Source: DASVTU01 sp036387415 (GTDB taxonomy: Bacteria; Acidobacteriota; Blastocatellia; Pyrinomonadales; Pyrinomonadaceae). Taken from it: a stretch of 42,238 nucleotides of DNA. Made by a program: the position numbers and the translations under genes. The stretch is from positions 1 through 42,238 of the forward strand of contig DASVTU010000012.1 in the NCBI GenBank assembly GCA_036387415.1, written 5' to 3'. Every line of letters starts with the position of its first letter. The first letter of the stretch is position 1. Positions 32,816-41,624 of the stretch are shown piece after piece. The notes under the pieces were generated by a model. The model worked only from the letters and a program-made list of their open reading frames with translations, searched no databases and had not been told where the DNA came from.

Positions 32816-33298
32816 ATGACAGACACTCCCATCATAATGCACGAGCAGCAGTATGAGCAGATTAAGTCTGCGCTCTCGAAACTGCGCCTCGAATCTTTTG
32901 CCCGTGTCGTCTTCCTCGTAGACAAAAACGGGCAGCAAATCGCCGTCCAGGGCGATGTCGGCGCGCTCGACACGACGAGTCTGGCGTCTCTGGCCGCCGG
33001 AAACGTCGCGGCGACGGGCGGCATGGCGCGTCTCATCGGCGAGAAGGAGTTTCCCACCCTCTCGCACGAAGGCGAGCGCGAGAGCATCCACATCTGCATC
33101 ATCAATCGCGTCCTGCTGGTCGTGGTGTTTGACGAGCGTTCCAGTCTCGGTCTCATCAAATTGCGCGTCAAACAGGCGGCGCGTGAGTTGGCCGCCATTT
33201 TCGAGGAGGTGCAACGCCTCGCCGACCTCAAACGCGACTCCGACACGTCGCTCTTCGCCGAAATTACCGACGAAGACATCGACAGCCTTTTCAATTAA
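32816..33298 (+). CDS. mglB: Roadblock/LC7 domain protein, MglB-like
   Basis: MglB is the GTPase-activating partner of MglA, setting cell polarity and gliding direction in Myxococcus and Thermus. The 160-residue product has the Roadblock/LC7 pattern: an N-terminal helix, then FARVVFLVDKNGQQIAVQGD, TTSLASLAAGNVAAT, ERESIHICIINRVLLVVVFDE and a long C-terminal helix. The C-terminal ITDEDIDSLFN resembles the extended MglB tail. mglA follows after 89 bases on the same strand. An ATG at 32837 is an alternative start; neither has a strong ribosome site. Confidence 0.9.
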   Translation: MTDTPIIMHEQQYEQIKSALSKLRLESFARVVFLVDKNGQQIAVQGDVGALDTTSLASLAAGNVAATGGMARLIGEKEFPTLSHEGERESIHICIINRVLLVVVFDERSSLGLIKLRVKQAARELAAIFEEVQRLADLKRDSDTSLFAEITDEDIDSLFN

Positions 33299-33383
33299 AA
33301 ATTGAGAATGTAAAAGGCAAAACCGACCATTCGCGCAACTTTCCCTCTCCCTTTTTTTACATTTTTCCTTTTTAATTTTTCAC
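33295..33383. repeat. AT-rich inverted-repeat element, mglB-mglA spacer (copy 2)
   Basis: AAAAATT (33297-33303) pairs with AATTTTT (33374-33380), and AATGTAAAA (33307-33315) pairs with TTTTACATT (33355-33363). The centre carries GCGCAACTTTCC. It aligns with the spacer at 2621-2715 in arm sequence, block order and the CAACTTTC core. It includes the last bases of the mglB stop and ends just before the mglA ATG, so it lies inside an operon. Confidence 0.65.
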
Positions 33384-33387
33384 TGCT

Positions 33388-33972
33388 ATGACGTTCATCA
33401 ACTACGCTTCGCGCGAAATCAATTGCAAAATCGTCTACTACGGCCCCGGACTCTGCGGTAAGACGACCAATCTGCAATACATCTACGATTCGACCGCGCC
33501 CGCCTCCAAAGGCAAGCTCATCAGCCTCGCGACCGAAACCGACCGTACGCTCTTTTTCGACTTCATGCCGCTCGAACTCGGCACCGTACGCGGTTTCAAG
33601 ACGCGTTTTCATCTCTACACGGTGCCCGGTCAGGTCTTCTACGACGCTTCACGCAAATTGATTCTTAAGGGTGTTGATGGCGTGGTCTTCGTCGCCGACT
33701 CGCAGGAGGAGCGCATGGATGCCAACGTCGAATCGCTCTACAATCTGGAAGAGAACCTCAAGGCCAACGGCTACGACCTCGACAAAATTCCTTATGTCCT
33801 CCAACTCAACAAACGCGACCTCCCCAACGTGCTCGGAGTCGAAGACCTCGTTGGCGAACTCCGTCGCAAAGACGAACCCGTCCATGAAGCCATCGCCGCC
33901 AAAGGCAACGGCGTTTTCGATACCCTCAAATCCGTCGCCAAGCAGGTCTTGACAGAACTCCGCAAGAGTTAA
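33388..33972 (+). CDS. mglA: MglA-like small GTPase
   Basis: A Ras-like GTPase of the MglA type, cytoplasmic and expected to be recruited to a cell pole. The 194-residue product has the P-loop GPGLCGKT (19-26), TVPGQ at 78-82 in place of the eukaryotic DxxGQ (the usual MglA variant), NKRD at 141-144, and a conventional C-terminal helix. In Myxococcus MglA drives gliding and type IV pilus reversals. No motility genes are nearby here, so the process served is not shown by context. It is paired with mglB immediately upstream. Confidence 0.95.
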   Translation: MTFINYASREINCKIVYYGPGLCGKTTNLQYIYDSTAPASKGKLISLATETDRTLFFDFMPLELGTVRGFKTRFHLYTVPGQVFYDASRKLILKGVDGVVFVADSQEERMDANVESLYNLEENLKANGYDLDKIPYVLQLNKRDLPNVLGVEDLVGELRRKDEPVHEAIAAKGNGVFDTLKSVAKQVLTELRKS

Positions 33973-34064
33973 ATACGCAACGCCCCGACACTCGTCTCGC
34001 TTCCGTCCTCGCTGCTTTAGAGACCGAAGCAGGGTTTGCAACGTCTAAAGTAAGGAAATCCCTC

Positions 34065-36047
34065 ATGCACATTCAAAAGAGATTCTATAGCCTCGTCTGT
34101 GCCGTGCTCGTTCTGCTGTCTTCGTCCGCTCTGCTGTCGGCGCAGCAGGTCCCGCCGGGACGCGACATGGAGAAAGAGAAGGTCATCTGGGCACAACTGG
34201 AACAAATCGCGCCCGCGTCGCTGGCGACCTTTAAGCGTGCGACCGAGGCGATGGACAGAGGCGACTACGCGGAAGCCGCGCGGCTCTACGAAGAGGTGAG
34301 AGTGAAAGCACCGGAGTTCGATGCGGTGAACAGGCGTGCGGGGATTTCGTTGGTGCAAGCGAATCGTGCGGCTGAAGGGTTGCCGTTGTTAGAGAAAGCG
34401 GTCGAGGTGAAGCGTTCGCCCGAAAACTTGTTCACCCTCGCCGAATCGCTCGCCTTTCCGGGCGCGAACAAGCAGGGCACCGAGGGCGATAAACAACGCG
34501 CACTCGCCTTCGCTATCGAAGCCGACGAGATGGCGGCGAACGCTTCATACAACGACCCTTCCTATATGGCTCTGGTCGCGCACCTCTCGCTCAATTTGGA
34601 AAAGGAGGCGACTTTCCGCAAGGCGACGAAGAAGCTCGTCGATGAGCATCCGGGCGTGATGTACACGCACTACTACGAGGCCATCCGCGCCGCGATGGAC
34701 GAAGACTGGATCGTCGCCGAGAGGGAAATCAAGTTGGCCGAAAGCCTCGGACTTCCCACGGAGATGGTGCAGCAGTTTCTCGATTCAGGCATCCACACGC
34801 GAGCCACCGTCTGGCAGTATGCTTTTTATGCTTTGTACTTGAGCATCGCGTGGATTGCCGGACTCTTTATCTTGTTCGTGCTCGGCAAGATTCTTTCCAA
34901 CAAGACCCTGCGCTCAATAGAAAACTCCGACCCCAACGACCTCGCGGGCAGCCAGCAGGCCTCTCTGCGGAAATTCTATAAAGCGTTGATTAACTTCGCG
35001 GGCTTTTATTACTACATCTCTCTGCCCGTCGTGCTCGGCCTCGTCGTCTTCATCTCCGGCTCCGTCATCTACGGCTTCATCTCGCTCGGTCGCATCCCTA
35101 TCAAGCTACTGCTCATCATCGTCGTCTGCGCGTTGGCGACCATCTTTCAGATGATTCGCTCGCTCTTTATGCGTCAGAAGGATGAAGACCCCGGTCGCAG
35201 TCTGAGCGAGCAGGAAGCGCCGGGGCTGTGGGCGCTGACGCGCGAAGTGGCGCAGGTTGTCGGCACGCGACCGATTGACGAGATACGCGTCACGCCCGGC
35301 ACCGACCTCGCCGTCTACGAGCGCGGCAGTTTCCGCGAAAGGAAGCAGGACAAGGCGCAACGCATCTTGATTCTCGGCATCGGTGTCCTAAACGGCTTCA
35401 CGCAAAATTCTTTCCGCGCCGTGCTCGCGCACGAATACGGCCACTTCACACACCGCGACACGGCGGGCGGCGACGTGGCGATTCGCGTCAACGCCGACAT
35501 GATTAATTTCGCTCACTCGATGATTCAGAGCGGACAGGCGACATGGTGGAACATCGCGTTTCAATTCCTGCGCGTCTATCATTTCATCTTCCGCCGCATT
35601 AGCCACGGCGCGACGCGTCTGCAAGAGATGATGGCTGACCGTGTGGCGGTCTTCAACTACGGCGCGAAAGCCTTCAAAGAGGGTCTCAGCCACGTCATTT
35701 ACCGCAGCGTCGAGTTTGACCACCTGGCGTCGAAGGAGATTTCGGCGGCGATAAACGCCAATCGCGTCATGCAGAATCTCTACGAGATGCCAGAATCGAA
35801 AGGCACCGAAGAAGAGAAGACCATCGAAGCCGATTTCAACAAAGCGATTCATCGACAGACGACCGAAGACGATACGCATCCGAGTCCCGTCAGTCGTTTT
35901 CGTCTCGCCAGCCGCATCATCTCGCGCAACGAGCCGCCCGCCGGAGGCACGGTCTGGGAACTCTTCGCCAACCGTGAAAGTCTGACGAGCGAGATGAGCA
36001 TACTCGTTGACACACAGGTCAGAGCCTCGGCCTTCGTCGGCCAGTAA
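34065..36047 (+). CDS. Membrane M48 family metallopeptidase with N-terminal TPRs
   Basis: The 660-residue product begins with a signal sequence (VCAVLVLLSSSALLSAQ). A TPR-like helical region follows (about 45-240), then a transmembrane helix at about 249-273 (FYALYLSIAWIAGLFILFVLG), two or three more helices at about 305-370, and an M48 protease domain. Zinc ligands are His456 and His460 in HEYGH, with Glu457 catalytic and Glu521 in QEMMADR as third ligand. It resembles HtpX/BepA-type enzymes in envelope quality control; substrates are unknown. It follows mglA by 92 bases on the same strand, so co-transcription is possible. It ends at a strong bidirectional hairpin. Confidence 0.92.
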   Translation: MHIQKRFYSLVCAVLVLLSSSALLSAQQVPPGRDMEKEKVIWAQLEQIAPASLATFKRATEAMDRGDYAEAARLYEEVRVKAPEFDAVNRRAGISLVQANRAAEGLPLLEKAVEVKRSPENLFTLAESLAFPGANKQGTEGDKQRALAFAIEADEMAANASYNDPSYMALVAHLSLNLEKEATFRKATKKLVDEHPGVMYTHYYEAIRAAMDEDWIVAEREIKLAESLGLPTEMVQQFLDSGIHTRATVWQYAFYALYLSIAWIAGLFILFVLGKILSNKTLRSIENSDPNDLAGSQQASLRKFYKALINFAGFYYYISLPVVLGLVVFISGSVIYGFISLGRIPIKLLLIIVVCALATIFQMIRSLFMRQKDEDPGRSLSEQEAPGLWALTREVAQVVGTRPIDEIRVTPGTDLAVYERGSFRERKQDKAQRILILGIGVLNGFTQNSFRAVLAHEYGHFTHRDTAGGDVAIRVNADMINFAHSMIQSGQATWWNIAFQFLRVYHFIFRRISHGATRLQEMMADRVAVFNYGAKAFKEGLSHVIYRSVEFDHLASKEISAAINANRVMQNLYEMPESKGTEEEKTIEADFNKAIHRQTTEDDTHPSPVSRFRLASRIISRNEPPAGGTVWELFANRESLTSEMSILVDTQVRASAFVGQ

Positions 36048-36072
36048 AAGCAGGCAAAAGAAAGAGTAAATC

Positions 36073-36134
36073 GTAAAAAGTGAATGGTAAATGGATAAAG
36101 CGAATGCTTCTTCCATTTACCATTCACTTTTTAC
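36073..36134. terminator. 23-bp perfect inverted repeat between convergent genes
   Basis: Positions 36073-36095 and 36112-36134 are exact complements (starting GTAAAAAGTGAATGG), and the 16-base loop contains an inner AAGC/GCTT pair. The arms contain iterated AAGTGAATGG and TAAATGG words. It fills the gap between the M48 gene and rimI. T-rich and A-rich arm ends suit bidirectional termination. Confidence 0.85.
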
Positions 36135-36141
36135 CGCTTGC

Positions 36142-36735
36142 TTATTCGTGGTTGCCGTTGGAATCGTCTGTGAGGGATTTAATCATGAGGAGTCCGTCGC
36201 CGCCATTGGAGTAGTAGCGCGGCAGACGTTGTGTGACGATGTAGCCGAGGTTGCGGTAAAGCTCCTGCGCGCCCATGTTGACCGAGCGCACTTCGAGGCG
36301 CGCGACGCGCACGTTGCGACGACAGAAACCCTCCTCAACCTTTTCGAGCATACGGTTGGCGATGCGTCGGCGGCGATGTTCGGGCGCGACGCCGAGCGTG
36401 GTGATGTGTCCGGTGTGGTCGGGTTCGATGAGTCCAACGATGAAGCCGACCATCGTATTGTCGTCTGTCACGGCGCGATAGGCGATGCAATCGGGCGACG
36501 TGAGAAGGTATTCAAAAGTGTCGCGGCTGTAGGCTTCGCCATCGACGAAGCAGCATTGGTCGAGTCGCCAGAGTTCATCCAACTGCGCGAGCGTCAAGGG
36601 ACGAATGTCGTAATGCGGCAGCGGAGACGATGGCGGTGTCTCAACAAGTTGTTCGGCGGCGACGTTCGACGCGTTTCCATTCTCTTCCACGTTCGACGGA
36701 AACAACCGCGAGCGAAGCTTCTTCAACACGGCCAT
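36142..36735 (-). CDS. RimI-like GNAT N-acetyltransferase
   Basis: The family includes RimI, which acetylates the N-terminus of ribosomal protein S18. The 197-residue product has a 40-residue polar N-terminal extension. A GNAT fold follows, starting YDIRPLTLAQLDELWRLDQ, with the acetyl-CoA loop ITTLGVAPEHRRRRIANRML (Q/RxxGxG/A-like, here RRRRIA). YRNLGYIVTQRLPRYYSNGGDGL is typical of RimI. The true target is not determined, and other protein-N-terminal or small-molecule substrates are possible. It is the last of a run of minus-strand genes from ruvB, 71 bases after queA. Confidence 0.88.
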   Translation of the reverse strand: MAVLKKLRSRLFPSNVEENGNASNVAAEQLVETPPSSPLPHYDIRPLTLAQLDELWRLDQCCFVDGEAYSRDTFEYLLTSPDCIAYRAVTDDNTMVGFIVGLIEPDHTGHITTLGVAPEHRRRRIANRMLEKVEEGFCRRNVRVARLEVRSVNMGAQELYRNLGYIVTQRLPRYYSNGGDGLLMIKSLTDDSNGNHE

Positions 36736-36806
36736 ACTCTTCTGCGCTCCCCGGCAACGAAATCACACCATTAATCCTAACACCCCGGCGTTCGAATCAC
36801 TCGTCG

Positions 36807-37901
36807 CTAAATTATAAACATGCAGTCGCCGTAACTGTAAAAGCGATAGCGCGCGGCGACGGCGTGACGGTAAGCGGCAAGCGTCAACTCGCGCCCCGCG
36901 AACGCGCTGACGAGCAGCAACAGCGACGACTGTGGCAGATGAAAATTTGTCAGAAGCGCATCCACGACGCGAAACCGCCAACCCGGCGTCACCGTCAAAG
37001 CCGTCTCGCCCGCGCCCGCGCGAATCTGACCGTCAACTTCCTCTTCCGCGAACGCCGATTCTAGAGCACGCACGGTGGTCGTGCCAACAGCGATGACGCG
37101 CCGCCCCTCGGCATGCGCCGCGTTGACGGCAGACGCCGCTTCAGCACTCACTTCATAACGCTCCGCCGCGACCCTGTGCTCGCGCAAATCCTCTGCACGC
37201 ACGGGCGCGAAAGTTCCATAACCGACATGCAACGTCACTTCGACCACTTGCGCGCCGCGCGCACGGAGTTCTTCGATGACCTCCGGCGTGAAGTGGAGTC
37301 CGGCGGTCGGCGCGGCAATCGCGCCGCGTTGTTGCGCGTAGACGGTTTGGTAACGCGCACGGTCAGCCGCGCTCGTCGCGGCATCATCGCTGCGTTTGAT
37401 ATACGGCGGAAGCGGCGTCTGCCCTGTCTCGTCGAGCAGCGCATCGAAATCGCCATCGCACTCGAAGCTCACCACACGCCGCCCTTCCTCCAACACTTCC
37501 GACACCTCCGCGCGCAGACGCCCATCACCGAAAACGACCCGCGCGCCACGCTCAAGCCTTCGCGCCGGACGCGCGAGCACTTCCCACACACGCGCCTCGC
37601 CGCCCGCCGTCTCGCTCGCGCCCGACACACGTTCGGTCACTAACTCTCTGACGAGCAGCAACTCGACGCGTCCGCCCGAAGGCGTGCGTCGTCCGATGAG
37701 CCGCGCCGGAAAGACACGCGTGTTGTTGACGACAATCACGTCGCCCGAGCGAATCTCCGTAGGCAACTCCGAAAAATACGAATCGCGCCAACGCCTCTCC
37801 GCTCGCTCCACGACGAGCATGCGCGACGAGTCGCGTCGCTCCGGCGGATGCTGCGCGATTAGTTCTTCGGGGAGTTCGTAATCAAATTCCGAAATGTGCA
37901 T
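36807..37901 (-). CDS. queA: S-adenosylmethionine:tRNA ribosyltransferase-isomerase
   Basis: QueA transfers and isomerises the ribosyl group of SAM onto preQ1 in tRNA, giving epoxyqueuosine. The 364-residue product has the canonical start MHISEFDYELPEELIAQHP, then GDVIVVNNTRVFPARLIGRR, YQTVYAQQRGAIAAPTAGLHF, and HVGYGTFAPVR. The C-terminus reads FHLPQSSLLLLVSAFAG, then YGDCMFII where YGDAMLI is usual. The start was set at MHISEF, giving standard length; no strong ribosome site is seen. It lies 25 bases after a GNAT gene. Its linkage to ruvB upstream is common in bacteria. Confidence 0.96.
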   Translation of the reverse strand: MHISEFDYELPEELIAQHPPERRDSSRMLVVERAERRWRDSYFSELPTEIRSGDVIVVNNTRVFPARLIGRRTPSGGRVELLLVRELVTERVSGASETAGGEARVWEVLARPARRLERGARVVFGDGRLRAEVSEVLEEGRRVVSFECDGDFDALLDETGQTPLPPYIKRSDDAATSAADRARYQTVYAQQRGAIAAPTAGLHFTPEVIEELRARGAQVVEVTLHVGYGTFAPVRAEDLREHRVAAERYEVSAEAASAVNAAHAEGRRVIAVGTTTVRALESAFAEEEVDGQIRAGAGETALTVTPGWRFRVVDALLTNFHLPQSSLLLLVSAFAGRELTLAAYRHAVAARYRFYSYGDCMFII

Positions 37902-37926
37902 AACAGAAGGTAGCAGGCAGAAAGCA

Positions 37927-38379
37927 CTATTGAGCGACTTCATTCTCATCTCGCCGGTCGAGGGTTTTCTTCATGAAGTAGCGGGCGTCGCCGTGCGGAA
38001 AATTCTCCAACGTGCCGAAGGTTTCGTAGCCGAGCTTTTCATAAAAGCGAAGTGCCTGAAAGCCGAACGTGTCGAGGTAGGCGAAGCGGCATCCTCTCTC
38101 GACGGCTTCGCGCTCGGCGGCTGCGAGCAGCCTTGCACCGAAGCCCCGCCTCCGCAGTGACTCGTCAACCCACATGGATTCTACGTTGAGCCAGCCCCAG
38201 TAGATTTCGCCCAACAGCCCGCCGACAATTTCGCCGTCCGCATCGCGGAGAAAGACCGTCAGGCGGTCGCAACGCGGGTCGTTAGTGCGAGCGGCGTTGA
38301 ACTCATGAAGGCCGTCGAAGACCCGGCGGCGGTCTTCGTCGCGCGGCTCGTTTTCCACTTCGATAACGAAGTCGCTCAT
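37927..38379 (-). CDS. GNAT family N-acetyltransferase
   Basis: The 150-residue product is a compact GNAT protein: FVIEVENEP start, VGGLLGEIYWGWLNVESMWVDESLRRRGFGARLLAAAE with the acetyl-CoA loop RRRGFG (read in parts), and FQALRFYEKLGYETFGTLENFPHG near the end. The HGDARYFMKKTL ending resembles small acetyltransferases of unknown substrate. Start: ATG with AGGG upstream, ten bases after the BrkB-like gene stop. Probably in the same transcript as queA. Confidence 0.9.
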   Translation of the reverse strand: MSDFVIEVENEPRDEDRRRVFDGLHEFNAARTNDPRCDRLTVFLRDADGEIVGGLLGEIYWGWLNVESMWVDESLRRRGFGARLLAAAEREAVERGCRFAYLDTFGFQALRFYEKLGYETFGTLENFPHGDARYFMKKTLDRRDENEVAQ

Positions 38380-38389
38380 CAGGTTTCCC

Positions 38390-39331
38390 TTAATCCGTCG
38401 CTGCGGCTTCGACTTCCGCGACGTGGTGTTCCTGATGAAGCACGACGGAGAGTTGCGCGCCAAACATCAGTATCAAACTCGACACGTAGCTCCACGTCAG
38501 CACGGCGACCACCGCGCCGACCGAGCCGTAAATTTGGTCGTAATGAAAAAATTGGAGGCTCGACGCGAAGAGATACTTCGCGCCTTCCCAGAGCAACCCC
38601 GCAACGACGGCGCTCGGCAACGTGTCGCGCGTCGCCACGCGCCCGCTCGGCACCAGACGATAGACGAGCGTGAAGACCGAGATGGTGATGAAGGTGCTCG
38701 CCAGTCCGAAGATGAGTCGCCAGAAAGCGTTGCCGACGACGGTCAGCACCGTGTAACGCCGGAGCACGCGCAAAGGGAGTTGCTCCGCGAGTTGCTGCAA
38801 GCCGACGAGCATTGAAGTCGTGAACACGGAGACGAGCAAGACGATGCCGATGGCTCCAATCATGCCGAGCGTCAGCGCGCGACCGTGCAGAAACGTGCGC
38901 GGGCGTGTGCCCCAGATGCGATTGAGCGCGCGTTCGATGACCGCGAAGACCCACGAACCCGCCCATAACACGACGACGATGCAACTGACGATGACGCTCG
39001 TCCCGACGTTCTGCAACGAGCGCACAGTCGTCCGTAGGAATTCGCTCGAACCCGGATAGATCTCCACGATGCGCGCCAGCATCTCGCTCCCCGCCGCCAC
39101 TTGATTGCTCAGCGCGAGAAAGACGAGCAGCGCGGGAAACAGCGTCAGGAGTCCGAAATAGCTCATCGCAGCGGCGGGCGTGAAGAGGTCGTTTTCGTGA
39201 AATTGATGGAGGGAATGGCTGAGAATGGTCGTCCACGGCGCGGGATTCCGCACGTCCCACAGGCGGCGCGCAAAGAAAGAAGGTTTTTTCGCAGACGCTT
39301 TCATAGCTTCAGCCGACGACATGGAAGACAT
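38390..39331 (-). CDS. YihY/BrkB family inner-membrane protein
   Basis: The product (313 residues from this start) has six predicted transmembrane helices and YihY/BrkB family hallmarks: AAMSYFGLLTLFPALLVFLAL, ALNRIWGTRPRTFLHGRALTLG, LVYRLVPSGRVATRDTLPSAVVAG, and FHYDQIYGSVGAVVAVLTWSY (each in parts). The family was formerly misassigned as RNase BN and its function is unclear. The start is uncertain: ATGs at 39331, 39322 and 39304, or a GTG at 39388 that would overlap the upstream gene's stop by 23 bases. The C-terminal HQEHHVAEVEAAATD is polar. Confidence 0.88.
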   Translation of the reverse strand: MSSMSSAEAMKASAKKPSFFARRLWDVRNPAPWTTILSHSLHQFHENDLFTPAAAMSYFGLLTLFPALLVFLALSNQVAAGSEMLARIVEIYPGSSEFLRTTVRSLQNVGTSVIVSCIVVVLWAGSWVFAVIERALNRIWGTRPRTFLHGRALTLGMIGAIGIVLLVSVFTTSMLVGLQQLAEQLPLRVLRRYTVLTVVGNAFWRLIFGLASTFITISVFTLVYRLVPSGRVATRDTLPSAVVAGLLWEGAKYLFASSLQFFHYDQIYGSVGAVVAVLTWSYVSSLILMFGAQLSVVLHQEHHVAEVEAAATD

Positions 39332-39365
39332 GGAAACAACCGACGTGCGAGAGAACGAAACAACG

Positions 39366-41564
39366 TCAAAGCGTTTCTCGCCCGACACGCTTCATCTCGC
39401 GCCGTGCGAGCGCGACGCGTGCCGTTGCGATGATGGCGCGTGCGCGCGGCACGTCGTGTCTGAGCGTCCGCGCTTCGTCTAACGCACGCGCGAAATCGAG
39501 TCGCCCCATTGTCGCAAAAAGTTCATCGAGACGAAACGTATCCAGGATGCTGTGAAGTTCGGCTTCCTTCTCATCTTCCACTTCGACCGCCGCCGACGCT
39601 CCCGCCTGTTCGCCTTCGGCGGAAGCGACCGCCAACGAGTCGCCCGTGTAATCTTCGAGGGCGTTAATCGTCTGCAAGAGCGCGGGCAGGAGTTGCCACG
39701 CACGCGCGGCTTCGATGCGTGCGGCGGTCAACGTTACAAGTCCGAGCGACGTGACACGCACACGCGCGTCCGTGCCGCTCGTCTCCGCCAGACGCGACGC
39801 TTCATCCAAAAGCTCTCCGGCGCGTGCGTGTCGTCCTCTCTCCGAGGCCAGCGCGGCGGCCTGCGCGAACCCCAGAGCGCGCACCCACGGCACGACATCC
39901 AGATTACGTACAAACATCGCCGCACGCTCGAAATCTTCGGGCGCATCATTAGCGACGGGCGCTTCGTCTCGGAAATCGCGTGCGAGATTTTTAATCTGAT
40001 GATAGGCGATGAGGTTGTGCGCGTCGCGGCGTGGCGCGGCGTCTTCGATTTGCGCGGCGACGCTGCGCGCACGCTCCCAGAGTCTTCTCTGCGCGGCTAC
40101 CCTGACGATTTGGACGCGCATGCGGTCGCGTCTCTGCGGGTCGCTTTCACGCGCCAACGCGTCCAACTGCGAACTCAGCGGGTCGGTCGGATTCTTCGCC
40201 GTGACTCTCTGCACGTCGCTCTGCGACGCGAGACGTTCACGCCGACCCGCTTCCAACTCATTCCCCAACGACGCCCAACGCGCACGCAATTCCGGCACAC
40301 GCTCCGCCGCTTCACGCTCGAAGAACGGAAGCAGGCGACCAATCGCAAAATAGAGTGCGACGTTTCGCGCGCCCGCGTCTCCGGCGGTCGGCTGCGGGCG
40401 CAAGAGAATCGAAGCCGACACGTTGAAGAAGGCACGGCGCACGGCAGACGGCGGCGCGTCTGGTTGCGCGTCGTTGTCCGAAACGCTCTGCCACGCCGTC
40501 GGGCGAAACTGCAAACCGCCGCGCTCATCGACGACCACAAGCAACTCCCGCGAGACGACGTAAGTTGAAAGCAGCAACACGTCGTTGGCGTCGGCAGACG
40601 TATCGGCCTGCGTCCTTCGCAGGAGGCGTGCGAAAAGCGCGTCGGCCTCGACGGGCGCAGACGGACGCAGGTGCAAGAGAAACGACACCAACTCCGCGCT
40701 CGCGCCTTCATCCACAACGGGCGCGACGATTCCCGCCGCACGGCGACTCTCTCGTTGAGCGATAAGATGCAAGGCAAGCGCCGCGCGTCGCTGCCCGCTC
40801 GCGCTCAACGCGCGCCACGCCGTGCGTCGCTTGAGCGTTGACGTTTCTTCTGCGCCCGTCGGTTGCGCTTCGGACGAATTAGACGTTCGCGTTTCCGACG
40901 CGTTGCGTCCATTGTCCACGGTTTTATCTCGAACGAGTTGCTGCAAAAAGAGTTCTGCGAGACGCGAATCCCGCGCCGAAACTTTTAACAAAACTTCGTC
41001 GCGCGCATCCGTGAACACGTCCGTCGCGGGCGCACCCGCTTCATTCTTCGACGCTTCCTGCTCGGCCTCGTCGGAGGCGGTCGCCGTCTCCCACGCCCGT
41101 CGAAACAGCAGACGCGCCGCCGCCTCGTCCGCTTGCCAGAGGGCATCGGCGACGAGCGTCTGTATTCCGGCGCGTTGGTCTAGGTCTTCGATTCGCCGCG
41201 CCGCGTCCGCCGTTTCCAACAGCGCGGCGATGGCCTGTTCGCGTTGACGCTTAGTGACGGCGGCTGCTTTCTTCTGTTTGTTGTCGGAGTCGTTGCGACG
41301 ATTCTTCGTCTGCGTCGCATCTGTGCTTGCGGCGGTTGAGGCGCGAGATGTAGCGGGCGGGCGGGGCGCGCGTCGCTGTGCAAAAACTTCGCCGCATATA
41401 ACAAGCATGCACGCCAACAGAAACGCGCACGACGTGAGCGCGGTAGGAAGGGATGTGGGCGGAGGGATGCGGGATGAATGGAAGCGGGGTAAATGGGTCA
41501 AGAGGAAAATGGGAAAGGACGAACGACCGTTCGCTTTCTCTTTACCCTTTCGCCGTTTACCCAT
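39366..41564 (-). CDS. Hypothetical exported protein, 732 residues
   Basis: I do not recognise a family. Residues 38-62 contain a hydrophobic segment (AFLLACMLVICGEVFAQ) fitting a signal peptide. The remainder is Ala/Arg/Glu-rich, predicted largely helical, with repeat-like stretches such as RRIEDLDQRAGIQTLVADALWQ and EAARLLFRRAWETA that suggest an alpha-solenoid; a related conserved region recurs near ALRLARWVRALGFAQ-type segments toward the end. The 5' end is odd: the first 30 residues (MGKRRKGKEKANGRSS and onward) are encoded by an inverted-repeat element, with AAAGGG as ribosome site. No other usable start precedes the signal peptide. It is in tandem between ruvB and a BrkB-like gene. Confidence 0.75.
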   Translation of the reverse strand: MGKRRKGKEKANGRSSFPIFLLTHLPRFHSSRIPPPTSLPTALTSCAFLLACMLVICGEVFAQRRAPRPPATSRASTAASTDATQTKNRRNDSDNKQKKAAAVTKRQREQAIAALLETADAARRIEDLDQRAGIQTLVADALWQADEAAARLLFRRAWETATASDEAEQEASKNEAGAPATDVFTDARDEVLLKVSARDSRLAELFLQQLVRDKTVDNGRNASETRTSNSSEAQPTGAEETSTLKRRTAWRALSASGQRRAALALHLIAQRESRRAAGIVAPVVDEGASAELVSFLLHLRPSAPVEADALFARLLRRTQADTSADANDVLLLSTYVVSRELLVVVDERGGLQFRPTAWQSVSDNDAQPDAPPSAVRRAFFNVSASILLRPQPTAGDAGARNVALYFAIGRLLPFFEREAAERVPELRARWASLGNELEAGRRERLASQSDVQRVTAKNPTDPLSSQLDALARESDPQRRDRMRVQIVRVAAQRRLWERARSVAAQIEDAAPRRDAHNLIAYHQIKNLARDFRDEAPVANDAPEDFERAAMFVRNLDVVPWVRALGFAQAAALASERGRHARAGELLDEASRLAETSGTDARVRVTSLGLVTLTAARIEAARAWQLLPALLQTINALEDYTGDSLAVASAEGEQAGASAAVEVEDEKEAELHSILDTFRLDELFATMGRLDFARALDEARTLRHDVPRARAIIATARVALARREMKRVGRETL

Positions 41565-41624
41565 TTAACCCTTTCGCCTCTCCGGTTCGTCCTTTATCCC
41601 TTCGCTCTCATCCCTCATCCCTTC
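41461..41624. repeat. Composite inverted repeat spanning the 5' end of the exported protein gene
   Basis: Nested arms: 41461-41478 against 41607-41624 (15 of 18 matches, GGGATG words); GGGTAAATGGGT (41487-41498) against ACCCATTTAACC (41559-41570), 11 of 12; and a central CGAACG-AC-CGTTCG (41520-41533). The right side continues in iterated ATCCC and TTCGC words. It runs from the ruvB stop into the first 35 codons of the neighbouring gene. Confidence 0.65.

Noticed and set aside
39552..40568. 338-codon plus-strand open frame opposite the unrecognised exported protein
   Set aside because: Neither strand gives a known family, but only the minus strand has a signal peptide, a ribosome site and operon context with ruvB and the BrkB-like gene.
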